Shown here piece by piece: positions 19,883 to 29,025 of a stretch of DNA of 64,000 bases. Position numbers and translations under genes: made by a program. Source of the stretch: Nitzschia sp. DOCU1 (lineage: Eukaryota > Bacillariophyta > Bacillariophyceae > Bacillariales > Bacillariaceae); contig OX595985.1 in NCBI GenBank assembly GCA_951394045.1, forward strand, positions 2,294,001-2,358,000, given 5' to 3'. Position 1 is the stretch's first letter. Each line of letters starts with the position of its first letter. A model generated the notes under the pieces. That model had not been told where the DNA came from. It worked only from the letters and a program-made list of their open reading frames with translations, and did no database searches.

Positions 19883-22063
19883 CTAATCGCTCTTCAAATT
19901 CTTCCATGCTTCTGGGAACATGTCATCGGGTATACGAATGTCATGCCGAAAGGCATTCTCCAAAAACATGTCGGTAGTATAAGGCCGATCTTGGAAAAAT
20001 ATTGCTTCTTGGGGGACTTCCTCTATCAACAACCATTTCTTGCGCAGTTCGTCCTTGGGAACGACTACCGTGTAGAGTATACGATCGTGAGCCCCTCGTT
20101 TCCAGCGCAAAATCTCGCAGTCGATTGATCCATCATAGTGAAACTGAGTACCAATCTCTGTATAACTTAGAGCTTTGGCGGGATGTAGCCGCAGCCAATG
20201 TTTCCGTCGTTTGTCGTTTAGAAAATACTTGTGCAACCTCAACATCAAATTGGGAGGATAGGGGTCTAGCATTTGTTCGAATTCGGTTCGAACTATGTGG
20301 TCCGGCGACTGTAGGTTCATTTCATAGGCAGAAACGTAGAAATCGGCTTCGAACACAGGCTTCCATTCCTGTACATGATTTTGCCATGCCGCCTCCCACT
20401 CATCCCCGTAATCCAAAAAGATTTCTTCTCCAGGTGCAATGTCTCTTAAGGCGACGAGTTCCATGGCCAGCTGCGCACTGCGGTAGCTTTCAAACTCGCT
20501 GACATTTTTGTGCAACATTTCCGGATTGTGTTGGCTGCGCTCTGGAGACGCCCATTGTAGCCGAACATTGGCCAGCGACTGATTGTGATTGACCAAATTG
20601 AAGATAGGTCCATATGGAGACAACAGCATGGTCGAGTCACGATGGCCCAAGCAATAGTTTAACAATAATTGAGGTTGTCGCGGTCGACTATGATCCAGAT
20701 TGATCACTCGTTCCTTGCTGCTTTCGCCCTTGAAGTCATACATATTCAACACTTTTCGATCCGGAATGTGAATTAGGGGAATAGGCAACACTCTAGTACC
20801 TCCTCGTAGACGCCGTGATGCAAATGCCCCGTGCCCCGCTTGACGAACCGTCGACTCTCCAAAGTACATATTGTCCGCACACACCCCATGTTCCTCGAGC
20901 CATTCGGGGCTACGATTCATCCGTGATTTCTTTAACTCCAACAGGGTTTTCTCATACATTGCATCATAATCTTCTTTGGGTGGCAAGGCCGCCATGGTCG
21001 GGGAATCTTCCCACGCCGAATTCAATACAAACGTGTCCCAGATCTCAGAGGCAACGTCGGCAAGTTCTGGATTAGCAGGTGAAGGGTCGTCAGGTGGTGG
21101 TGGCGGCTTCTTGATTCTACCCGTGATCGTTTTCCTCCTACCCGAAGGCGAGGACATAACTTTGGTTTGGTCCACAAACTTTGTCCGAAACTTTCGATAG
21201 ACAAGATCTGCCTTTTCATGATCCCCCCTGATCGGAATCGCTCCCAGCTTGTCTTTTCGTCCCAAAAACCATTTATTTCCATACGAAACAAACAATTCTT
21301 GACCTTGCGGTACAAAGGAAGTGGCGATGGTATCTCGTGAATGATAATACGTAAACGCACCAACCCCAGGATCACTCCGCCGATGCAATCCATGTGGAAT
21401 ACTATATGTAGGATATCCTTCATCGGCATTTACAAAATCCATAAACGAGTTGGCAGCAGCCCCAAAGCCTGCAGATGCCACGTTCACCTCTTCGATTCCC
21501 AAATGGTGCATGTACATAGCGTCTGCTTTCTACAGATGATATATGATAATCGTCATGCCAAGAAACACGAGTTGTAAAGTGACATCAACGTTTAAGCAAC
21601 CGATGTATTCAGGCTACGAACTGACTCATGCCATTGTACTTACCCAGGTATAATCATCCCACAAAAAGAATAAGTCACCAACGACGCCTTGATGGGCCAG
21701 TACATCGACAATGGGCAGTAGATGATCCCCGGTGGCGTTCAAGTATTGTTCGTCTTTGGAGAAATTTCTTCCAGCGAACATTCCAATGCCCGTTCCTGGC
21801 AAGGTTGAAAGAGCGAGCCATACCCCACATTCAGTAAAATGTTGTGATTTACTAGAATCTCTCTCCTCTTGTTCATTGGTGGCGGTGCCCAGCTGACAAG
21901 ATCCCGCGGTTTCGCTATCAATAGCCTTACAGGTTGTTGCAGAAGTCTCGGCTGTAATGGCATTGTCCGACGGAATTGTCTCCTCTGCCTCCACGGGAAT
22001 ATAATAAGAATAACACGTCAATACAATGCCAAGGATAAATGGGTTAACTGATCGAAGGATCAT
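19883..22063 (-). CDS. Double SET-domain protein (putative lysine methyltransferase) with signal peptide
   Basis: Two exons: 22063-21644 and 21529-19883; intron 114 nt (GTAAGT...CTGTAG), phase 0; 688 aa. The N-terminus is a signal-like hydrophobic stretch (SVNPFILGIVLTCYSYYIPV). A first SET-like region begins GTGIGMFAGRNF (about residue 90) and ends FVSYGNKWF (about 220). A second begins RQAGHGAFASRRL (about 355), includes FNLVNHNQSLANVRLQW in the NHS/cofactor position and ends IFLDYGDEWEAAW (about 510). SET domains transfer methyl from S-adenosylmethionine to lysine. The second region retains more of the signature; the first lacks an obvious NHS motif. Histone or non-histone substrate is unknown, and a signal peptide is odd for a chromatin enzyme. 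Confidence 0.78.
21530..21643 (-). other. Intron of the double SET-domain gene
   Basis: 114 nt, TGG|GTAAGT donor, CTGTAG acceptor. Joining gives LWDDYTWKADAMYMHHLG in one frame. Confidence 0.85.
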
Positions 22064-22806
22064 TGTAGCACGAAGGACAACAGATCGCTGCTATCTAGAT
22101 GCAGCATGGGGTCAACCCATCGTAAAAAGCCGATGTGCATTTTTCTTTTGACTCGACTCTTGCTTCGTTTGTCTTGGGTTGGTTGGCGCGCCAGATGTGC
22201 GAGACGGCGGGCTGTCGCACATGATTTCTTTTCCTTAGGTCATGAAGTATGCACTAGCCATACTCTGAGTACTACCGATACTTTCTTCAATGACGCGTCG
22301 GCGGGCGGGAAACGGCGTCGCACGAAATCGACCGTGCAAAAGTGCGTACTTTTGATGAAGAACATATTCTCCGCTTTGAAGTCCTTTAAATAAAACCGAT
22401 GTCGCATTGATCTTTCTGACGTTTCGATGAACCCTTTCACTCCGGGAGGCAGAGATGGACCGTAAAATTGTTCTTCGAAGTCACTTGGCTTCTAGCCAAA
22501 GAACAAAGAATAGCTTCTTCGGAACCGATTTTGGAAGAGTTTACCTTTGCACTCTGTTTTGGCACGAGGAAACGAAAAACGTGACAGGTAGCATAATTTG
22601 TATTATTCCGTCATTTCCCCCGGTTGCCAAAAATGCTTCGTTTTTGGCACTTAACGTCACTTATAAAAGTTTCTCCATCGTGCGTCAAAAAAGCTGTGCC
22701 AAAACACGAACACAGGATTACCGGTAGCATGCCAGTCCCCAGTCCGCTAAACAGAATGTTCGCCACTCTCTTTGACGCACCCCTAATATATCTAAGCTAT
22801 AAAAAA

Positions 22807-22979
22807 GGTCATCTAAGCTGTAATACAATATAGCCCCCAACCCAAACCCTAACCCTAACCCTAACCTTACATAAGCCCTAAAGTCATTTGGGGGCTTATG
22901 TTAGTTGTTCTTGGAAGCTCCGACGGGTGGGAGGACAGGCCTTACAGCTCAGATGACCCTTTTTACAGCTCAGATGTCC
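22807..22979. repeat. Nested inverted repeats flanking telomere-type tract
   Basis: Outer arms: GGTCATCTAAGCTGTAA (22807-22823) and its complement with one mismatch (22942-22958), followed by a further direct copy beginning at 22963. Inner arms: ACATAAGCCC (22869-22878) and GGGCTTATGT (22892-22901), perfect, loop 13 nt. Confidence 0.8.
22847..22866. repeat. Interstitial telomere-type repeat (CCCTAA)n
   Basis: Three perfect CCCTAA units plus CC, preceded by degenerate CCCCAA/CCCAAA units. CCCTAA/TTAGGG is the telomere unit in diatoms and many stramenopiles. Genes on both sides show this is internal, not a chromosome end. Confidence 0.85.
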
Positions 22980-23273
22980 CTGAATACATATACATCCACG
23001 TATATGTTATATATATTTCTTATAGCTCAGAAAACCAAATCTTGCCTCTTTGACGCCCACTACGACTGCGGCCCTCACAGAGAAATCACGCGGAGGGACC
23101 CGCGGAGGGACCCGGAAGAGCGAACTTCGATTTACGCCGTGCCATGCGACAGTTCCGGGGTCTCACCTCCTGCTTTGCCAATCTGCTAGCTAGTAGATAG
23201 CATTGAGAACTTCGACCATTTCCAGCCATCAGCAAAATAGGAACACAATTTCCAGAAAGAACAAAAGTTAGCA

Positions 23274-24089
23274 ATGATGATCGACCCCCTATCCACACCC
23301 CGGTGTTCTATCTTCTCCTTATCGGATCGACGAGACAACGATCTTCTTGATGAGGTGACGAGAAGTCCTGCGACACATGCTTTGGAGCAAGTATCATGGC
23401 TTCCAGAGCGAGAACTGCAGCGTAGAAAATCGAAAATGTTCGAGAGGCTCCGAAAAGGTGTTGACCCTGGCCCTTTTTCTGACGACTGCTCGTGTTCCGA
23501 CCGAAAACTCTACAAGAAGAGCACGAAGAACGAAGTATTCGATATGTCTGGCATGTTCGCTGCAAGTCAGTCTGTGGAGGGAACCTCAGAGTTTCCCCAC
23601 ATCGGGTGGACGACCTTGAAAGAAGAAGAAAACTATTCTTTTGCTTCTCGAAGATCCACTTCTTATCCCAACACGTGCCTGGCACCGCCTTTGACTCCCC
23701 AGCCGTCTCGAAGATTTCCGCGCTCGTCTTCGACGTCTTCATTGACTTCGTCCTTGGGAAAGAGAAGACGACGATCGAAAGTGTCGGAGTCCAAGAGGCT
23801 GATGCGTTCGATCGCTCTTGGTGCCAACTTGTCACTTCTCGAAGATGACAGTTGTAGCAGTCTCATTGTCGAACCAGCGGCCATCCTGCTTGCGGTGCCT
23901 GCTCCCACCGACGAAGAGGAGGAAAAGCAACAACGAGACCCTCCTGTTGTTCCTAGCAGGGATTTTCGATCCTCGGCGTCGAAGACAGTGAACGAATGTC
24001 TCAAGATGTTGGGTGAAGATCTCAACTTTTCACCCACCAATGTTTCTTCTCCCGTCCAGAGTAACATGTTCTGGTATCAAGACCCATAG
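23274..24089 (+). CDS. Unknown Ser-rich protein
   Basis: 271 aa, single exon. It is rich in Ser, Arg and Glu, with a basic cluster LGKRRRRSKVSESKR (a plausible nuclear signal) and an acidic tail containing TDEEEEKQQ. No known domain is recognised. The ATG pair MMID is in an acceptable context. Low-complexity regions reduce confidence in any function. Confidence 0.6.
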   Translation: MMIDPLSTPRCSIFSLSDRRDNDLLDEVTRSPATHALEQVSWLPERELQRRKSKMFERLRKGVDPGPFSDDCSCSDRKLYKKSTKNEVFDMSGMFAASQSVEGTSEFPHIGWTTLKEEENYSFASRRSTSYPNTCLAPPLTPQPSRRFPRSSSTSSLTSSLGKRRRRSKVSESKRLMRSIALGANLSLLEDDSCSSLIVEPAAILLAVPAPTDEEEEKQQRDPPVVPSRDFRSSASKTVNECLKMLGEDLNFSPTNVSSPVQSNMFWYQDP

Positions 24090-26020
24090 AACATTTGGGC
24101 GTACAAGGTTTTAGAGCGGGCTGCTGTTTTTGTCGCAGACCGTCATTGCTTCTCCATCCACGGAGTGGTCCTGCATGATTCTCCTCTGCCTCGTTGTTCC
24201 CCGAGTCGCAACAAACGTCTCTTGTACGTATTAAACGGCGACGACGGCAAGGTAATGAAACAGCAGGAACACGCTCAGTCAATACGATATCTTCTTTTGC
24301 ACATACTTTTTCGTCTTGACGGGGAAACATAATTTTGAATGGATGTGAGCTAGCTAATATAGATAGATGGTACTACTATTTTCAGGATCATCGACGCTAG
24401 CTAGACTACAAGTCTAATATTGCTACCGGGGCTATACGATAGCCTAATATCATGGTCGTAGGAACAACAACAACCCTACCGTAGAGAGATCGCAATTTCC
24501 TATTTCGGCGAGTCCAGCAGGTTCGTCGTGCCGTGGTTGCGAAGAACTACATCGAAGCAAGGCAGGGCCGACGGAACAGAACTGTTGTTACGTCTATGGA
24601 ACAGGTGGGGACGAGGGGGGAAGTAATTTGTCCGAGACTACTCCTACCTACAAATAGTACACTATGTAACAAGACGTCGCCTTGCGCCCTTTGTGCCCCC
24701 CGGCGAAACGTACTATGAGACCCAAGAACGGGTCTGGGCGAATGTGCTACTATTAGAAAGCCATATATCTGAGCGCGCTATGCGTTCAGAACTATGATTC
24801 GGCATCCGGTAGAAACAGCGACAACTTATGCTTTTGTCAAAGTTCTTGTTATGACGGCATCCTGCATCATACCGAAGAAGCATGCCCCTCACTTTTTTAG
24901 TCGTTACTCCGTAAAGAACAACAAGGAGAAGACACGACGAAGAACAACAAGGATACAAGACTGGTGGTTCGCACCAGCAGGACCATGGTATACCGGTGGT
25001 TTTAATGTCCAGCGACTCTACGAGTGCTATGATCCACGGATAGTCGTCAAAGTCCCGCTGAATGATGATACTGCCGGCGATTGAAGGATCAGTTTCTTTA
25101 TTGTTCTGCCACGAAGAACGACGAGCGACGCAGCAATCATGAAGTAATAATAGGAGGAGGACGAGCGGGCCACCCTGTGCAGTACGAAACTACTACTACA
25201 CCAGATCCAACAGCGACTACTACTTCTTCCAGAGAAAAAGTAACAAGAAGACCAAAGAACATGCAAGACTGATGACGAGGTTCGTATAGTAACAATCAGA
25301 GCATCACCACTACCAAGAACAATAGTATGGCCCCGTCGTTTGGTGACAATCGCATTGATGATAATACCGGTAATCTGTGGTCCCAACAGTATTAGGTGAT
25401 ACTGCCGGAGGAACTTGAAGATCGGTTTCTGACGATTCTGCGACAATTATTCCTGCGTTCAATGAACAAGAACCAAGGGCAATGCAAGAAACGCGCACAA
25501 AGAAGAATGATGCCACACTACTACAGGCGGTGCATCGATAGTCTCCCAGAAACAATAGGTTTCTGCAGCTTCTTTTTATCTCTCACCTCTTCTTTCAATC
25601 CTCTCTCACTGAACCAAAGAAACCTCAAGTTGGCCACATTTTTTGTAGCCGATTGTTGATGTTTCTCAGTCCAACAAATGTCAAAATTGAAGTTTTCTTT
25701 GTAGTCTTCTCGATCTAAAATCGGATGGCTGGCTGGCGCGGGCGACCGCATGTCGGTGGAGCCTGTCGGGCATGGTCAAAGTAGTCGAAGATCGCTTTGA
25801 GCAAAGATCTCGGCGGGAGGATGACAACCGCAACCGTCCGTTTTCGTTATCATTCTGCAATCGCATCTCCTTGATCAAAGTACCCGTCACACTAGTACTG
25901 CGAGCCAGTTGAATCCATCCATTCATTCATTTAATCACTGATCGAGTCGAGTCGAGGAGTCAGTCGTCGTCTAAACGAAGAAGAACCGGGCGACGGGATC
26001 TCATCCGTCGTCCACGAGAA
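24090..26020. other. Long intergenic region without a supported gene
   Basis: 1.9 kb. Short open frames on both strands have no codon-like composition or domain. Two related stretches begin TGATACTGCCGG (25066-25077 and 25397-25408) and share further words over about 45 bases, spaced 331 bp. Otherwise unremarkable. Confidence 0.5.
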
Positions 26021-28660
26021 ATGCACCGTCGTGCCGCATGCTCATTACCATTGTATCGGCATCGGCATCCTCCATCATTCCACCAACGCATCTTCCTCGC
26101 CAAAATCACCATTATCATTTTGTGGACTTTATCTTCAACCACAACAATCCGTTTTGCTGCTTCCAGACAAGCACGACAGCCTGGGGTGGCGGCGGCTCTG
26201 GTAACGCCACGCTGGATCTCCCGTCGGCAGCAGAAAGCGAGATTGGCAGCACCATCTAAAGGGCCACGTAAGGAATCTCAGCCTATATTCCCTCCACCGA
26301 TTTTTGTTCAGGGCATTCATAGAGCTTCCACCACCCTCAACATGGCAGCACATGGCACTGCTGTCGGATCCAATGATGGAGACTTTGCTTCCAACAACCC
26401 AAACGACAATGAGTTGTTCCCGGATGGAACTTCCAGCACGGCTAATTCACTACAGGAATGTCTGAGACTCACTGGCTTGTTTGCGTCGGCTACGGATCCG
26501 CAAGATGGTGTGAAAATTCTTGAGGACGCCTGTCGATTGTTGGAGTACGTGATATCGGAATCAAATGTTCCTTCCAATAGTCTCATGACGGCGTCCTTGA
26601 CCAGTGACGACCACTCGTTACTCTACGGCAAATTGTGTCAATTGGTATGGCAGACGGCCCAACGAATGTGTCAGATTGATTCCGCCCCCAGTCGAAAACG
26701 AAAACAAAAATGGTGTGATTTGCAATCCTTTTCTCAACGACTGCTGGTACCCTATCCTAATGCTATTTCGGGGGATGTTCTATTGATTCCTGGTCCTGCC
26801 AATGCCCTGGCTATATCCATGGTCTTTGGAGTATTGGCTTGGAATCCTCCTGCTGGCGACAATGACAATAATGATGGCCTTTCTGCTGGGGGTGCCAAGG
26901 CTTCTGCCAGCGCTCTTGCCACAACAGTGGCGCGCGCTTTAACCCCGGGGAAGAAGGGGAACGACCATCTGGAGGAACGAGGACACAGCGCAGTTGGTGT
27001 GGCCAGTTCTCTATTGCGTGCCTATCTATCCCATGCTATTACTACTTCTCCTACGACGACGACTCGCAACGCATTAATGGGAACTTGGAATTGGAATACA
27101 ATGACTCAATTCACTCGGGCATTTGCATTATCCGAACGGGATCATCCGGATCTTGCCATTTTGGTAGCTCAAGTGACGTTGCAAGAGTTGCAACGAGTGC
27201 GAGACATGGACGACGACGATCCAAATCCTACTTGTACCTTGGAGGCACGCAAACAAATTGTTTCGGGGCTTTTATCTCTTGTCTGTCAAGTACGACCCTG
27301 GTCCGCTACGACTGCTACAGATGACAAGACAGCAACAAAAACGAGCTCAGAATCAAGAGCAGCAGCAGTAGCAACAACACTAGTGGATTTGAGTCCTCTC
27401 GACTTGGTTCAAGCAGCTATTCCCTTGGACTATTGGCATGGGGCCGAATTAGTCTGCCAAAGCGCCCACGAAGCACTGCTCTTGTCGCGGCCATCGTCGC
27501 CACAACAACATCAAATGGCACCAGTAGAGGTAAAGAAAGCGGTGGAGTATTTGATTGACATGGCGATGGATGTTCGTACCTATCGACGAGCGGATAATTT
27601 GGCAACCAACTTGTATGATTTGGGAGGTCGTTCTCGTTTTGTCCAAGCACGATTTCAACATGCCTGTGATACCATAGCACAAGTCGTCTTCAAGCGTCAA
27701 TATCCCATTATCGAACGACAAGTCAATCGCGTCGACAAGGCAGTGGAACGACAGGCTCAACAACAACAAAACAACGGCAGCGATAATCAGGAGGATGATG
27801 TTGCCGGAGTAGAAGACTGGGACTTTGATGCAAGCCAGGAAATTCGCATATTTGCGTTGCGAAAATTGGACGAGGCGGGACAACATGATGCAGCGCATCG
27901 ACTTGCCAAGTTGTGGAAGTTGGATTACGTCTATGACGAAGAGGCCATGTTGGCGGCCGCTGAAGCACGGCGACAAACCTATCTACAATTTGACGAAGCA
28001 TTCGTTGGACAAAAGCAACAAGCCATTCCGGATTTGATCTCTACCGCCGACCATCTTCGTGCTGTTTTTGAACAATTTTGGAGCAAAGAGAAGGAGGGTA
28101 GCCCCTACGCTAATGGCCCGTTTGGGCTGGATGCAGAATGGGAGGAAGATACCAAGGGAGTGGATGTACTGCAGTTTTCGCATCCGAAATCGGCCATTCT
28201 GATTGATATTCCAGCTCTTGTTGCGACTCCAGAAGGTGTGGCTGCCTTGAAAGACACGGTTGGAAAGTTGCTGGACTCGTCACAAGCTGTCGTGGTGGGC
28301 TTTGCCTGTCGGCAGGACTTGGCCCGTCTAGCCGCCTCATCACAGCAGCAACAGCAAGGGGGAGCAGCAGGAGGTCCTTCCATCTCTTGGTTGACGGGAA
28401 CTCAGGCGGTGATTGATATTCAGCCCCTGATTGTGAAGAGAGAACCCAAGCTAGCGTCGGTTTCATCGAGCGTCGGATTGGCACGTGTTTGTCAACACTA
28501 CTTTGGCAAGCCCTTGGACAAGTCTGAACAATGTTCCTTTTGGGGAGCACGGCCACTTTCAGAGGGACAACGATCGTATGCTGCCTTGGATGCATGGGTC
28601 TGTGCTGCAGTTTACGAGAAACTTTTCCCTGGTACATCTATTAGGACCGACGCGAGGTGA
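26021..28660 (+). CDS. DEDDy 3'-5' exonuclease-domain protein (Mut-7/EXD3-like)
   Basis: 879 aa, single exon. The last about 190 residues form a DnaQ-like 3'-5' exonuclease: motif I FGLDAEWE (D704, E706), motif II CRQDLARLA (D766), motif III YAALDAWV (Y853, D857), with YFGKPLDKSEQCSFW between II and III. This pattern is the DEDDy subgroup found in WRN-like and Mut-7 homologues. The long N-terminal part is helical and Gln/Ala-rich, with a charged linker of glutamines, and no domain is recognised. A basic/hydrophobic N-terminus (about 1-60) could target an organelle. Mut-7 homologues trim small RNA or process RNA ends; the substrate here is not known. Confidence 0.87.
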   Translation: MHRRAACSLPLYRHRHPPSFHQRIFLAKITIIILWTLSSTTTIRFAASRQARQPGVAAALVTPRWISRRQQKARLAAPSKGPRKESQPIFPPPIFVQGIHRASTTLNMAAHGTAVGSNDGDFASNNPNDNELFPDGTSSTANSLQECLRLTGLFASATDPQDGVKILEDACRLLEYVISESNVPSNSLMTASLTSDDHSLLYGKLCQLVWQTAQRMCQIDSAPSRKRKQKWCDLQSFSQRLLVPYPNAISGDVLLIPGPANALAISMVFGVLAWNPPAGDNDNNDGLSAGGAKASASALATTVARALTPGKKGNDHLEERGHSAVGVASSLLRAYLSHAITTSPTTTTRNALMGTWNWNTMTQFTRAFALSERDHPDLAILVAQVTLQELQRVRDMDDDDPNPTCTLEARKQIVSGLLSLVCQVRPWSATTATDDKTATKTSSESRAAAVATTLVDLSPLDLVQAAIPLDYWHGAELVCQSAHEALLLSRPSSPQQHQMAPVEVKKAVEYLIDMAMDVRTYRRADNLATNLYDLGGRSRFVQARFQHACDTIAQVVFKRQYPIIERQVNRVDKAVERQAQQQQNNGSDNQEDDVAGVEDWDFDASQEIRIFALRKLDEAGQHDAAHRLAKLWKLDYVYDEEAMLAAAEARRQTYLQFDEAFVGQKQQAIPDLISTADHLRAVFEQFWSKEKEGSPYANGPFGLDAEWEEDTKGVDVLQFSHPKSAILIDIPALVATPEGVAALKDTVGKLLDSSQAVVVGFACRQDLARLAASSQQQQQGGAAGGPSISWLTGTQAVIDIQPLIVKREPKLASVSSSVGLARVCQHYFGKPLDKSEQCSFWGARPLSEGQRSYAALDAWVCAAVYEKLFPGTSIRTDAR

Positions 28661-29025
28661 ACGGTCGGGAAGAAAAGTCACAACATGGAATAGTGCGAGA
28701 GCCCGCCGGCGAGGCAGATTCTTTGCCCACGTTACAGTACTACTTGGGGGAACATTGCCCGAGACTAGCTTCGAGTACTCTACTAGTAGAGCAGTGACAA
28801 GCTACCTAGTGTAAGAGAAATGTCTTATGGCCGTCACGCGCGCACTATAGTGATTTCCAACATTTGCAGCAGAGTAGTGGCAAGCTAGCTAGTAGTGAGA
28901 GAAATTTTTATGACCGTTACTCGCGCACGACAGTAGTTTCAAACAGTAGTCGTATCAACAATAGAAGAGAAACGCCAAGAAGTAACGAAACTGGTTGCAC
29001 TCGGGGAGAGTCCTATCAAAGGGCC
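28661..29025. other. Intergenic region with imperfect direct repeat
   Basis: 365 bases between convergent genes. Holds two about 70-bp imperfect copies (28791-28861 and 28874-28943): both have the order GTGACAAGC/GTGGCAAGC, GAGAGAAAT-like, GACCGTTACTCGCGCAC-like. Confidence 0.6.
28791..28943. repeat. Imperfect direct repeat, about 70-bp units
   Basis: Copies at 28791-28861 and 28874-28943 with many mismatches (roughly three quarters identical by eye). Confidence 0.65.

Larger units (their letters stand above)
22064..23273. other. Intergenic region with telomere-type repeat and inverted repeats
   Basis: 1.2 kb with no credible gene. Holds CCCTAA repeats (22847-22866) and nested inverted repeats (below). 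An oddly repeated GGAGGGACCCGCGGAGGGACCC sits near 23092-23114. Confidence 0.6.

Noticed and set aside
22847..22866. True chromosome end at the CCCTAA tract
   Set aside because: Only three units, and normal genes continue on both sides.
25027..25446. 139-aa minus frame in the 1.9-kb gap
   Set aside because: Ser-rich translation of repetitive sequence, no domain.
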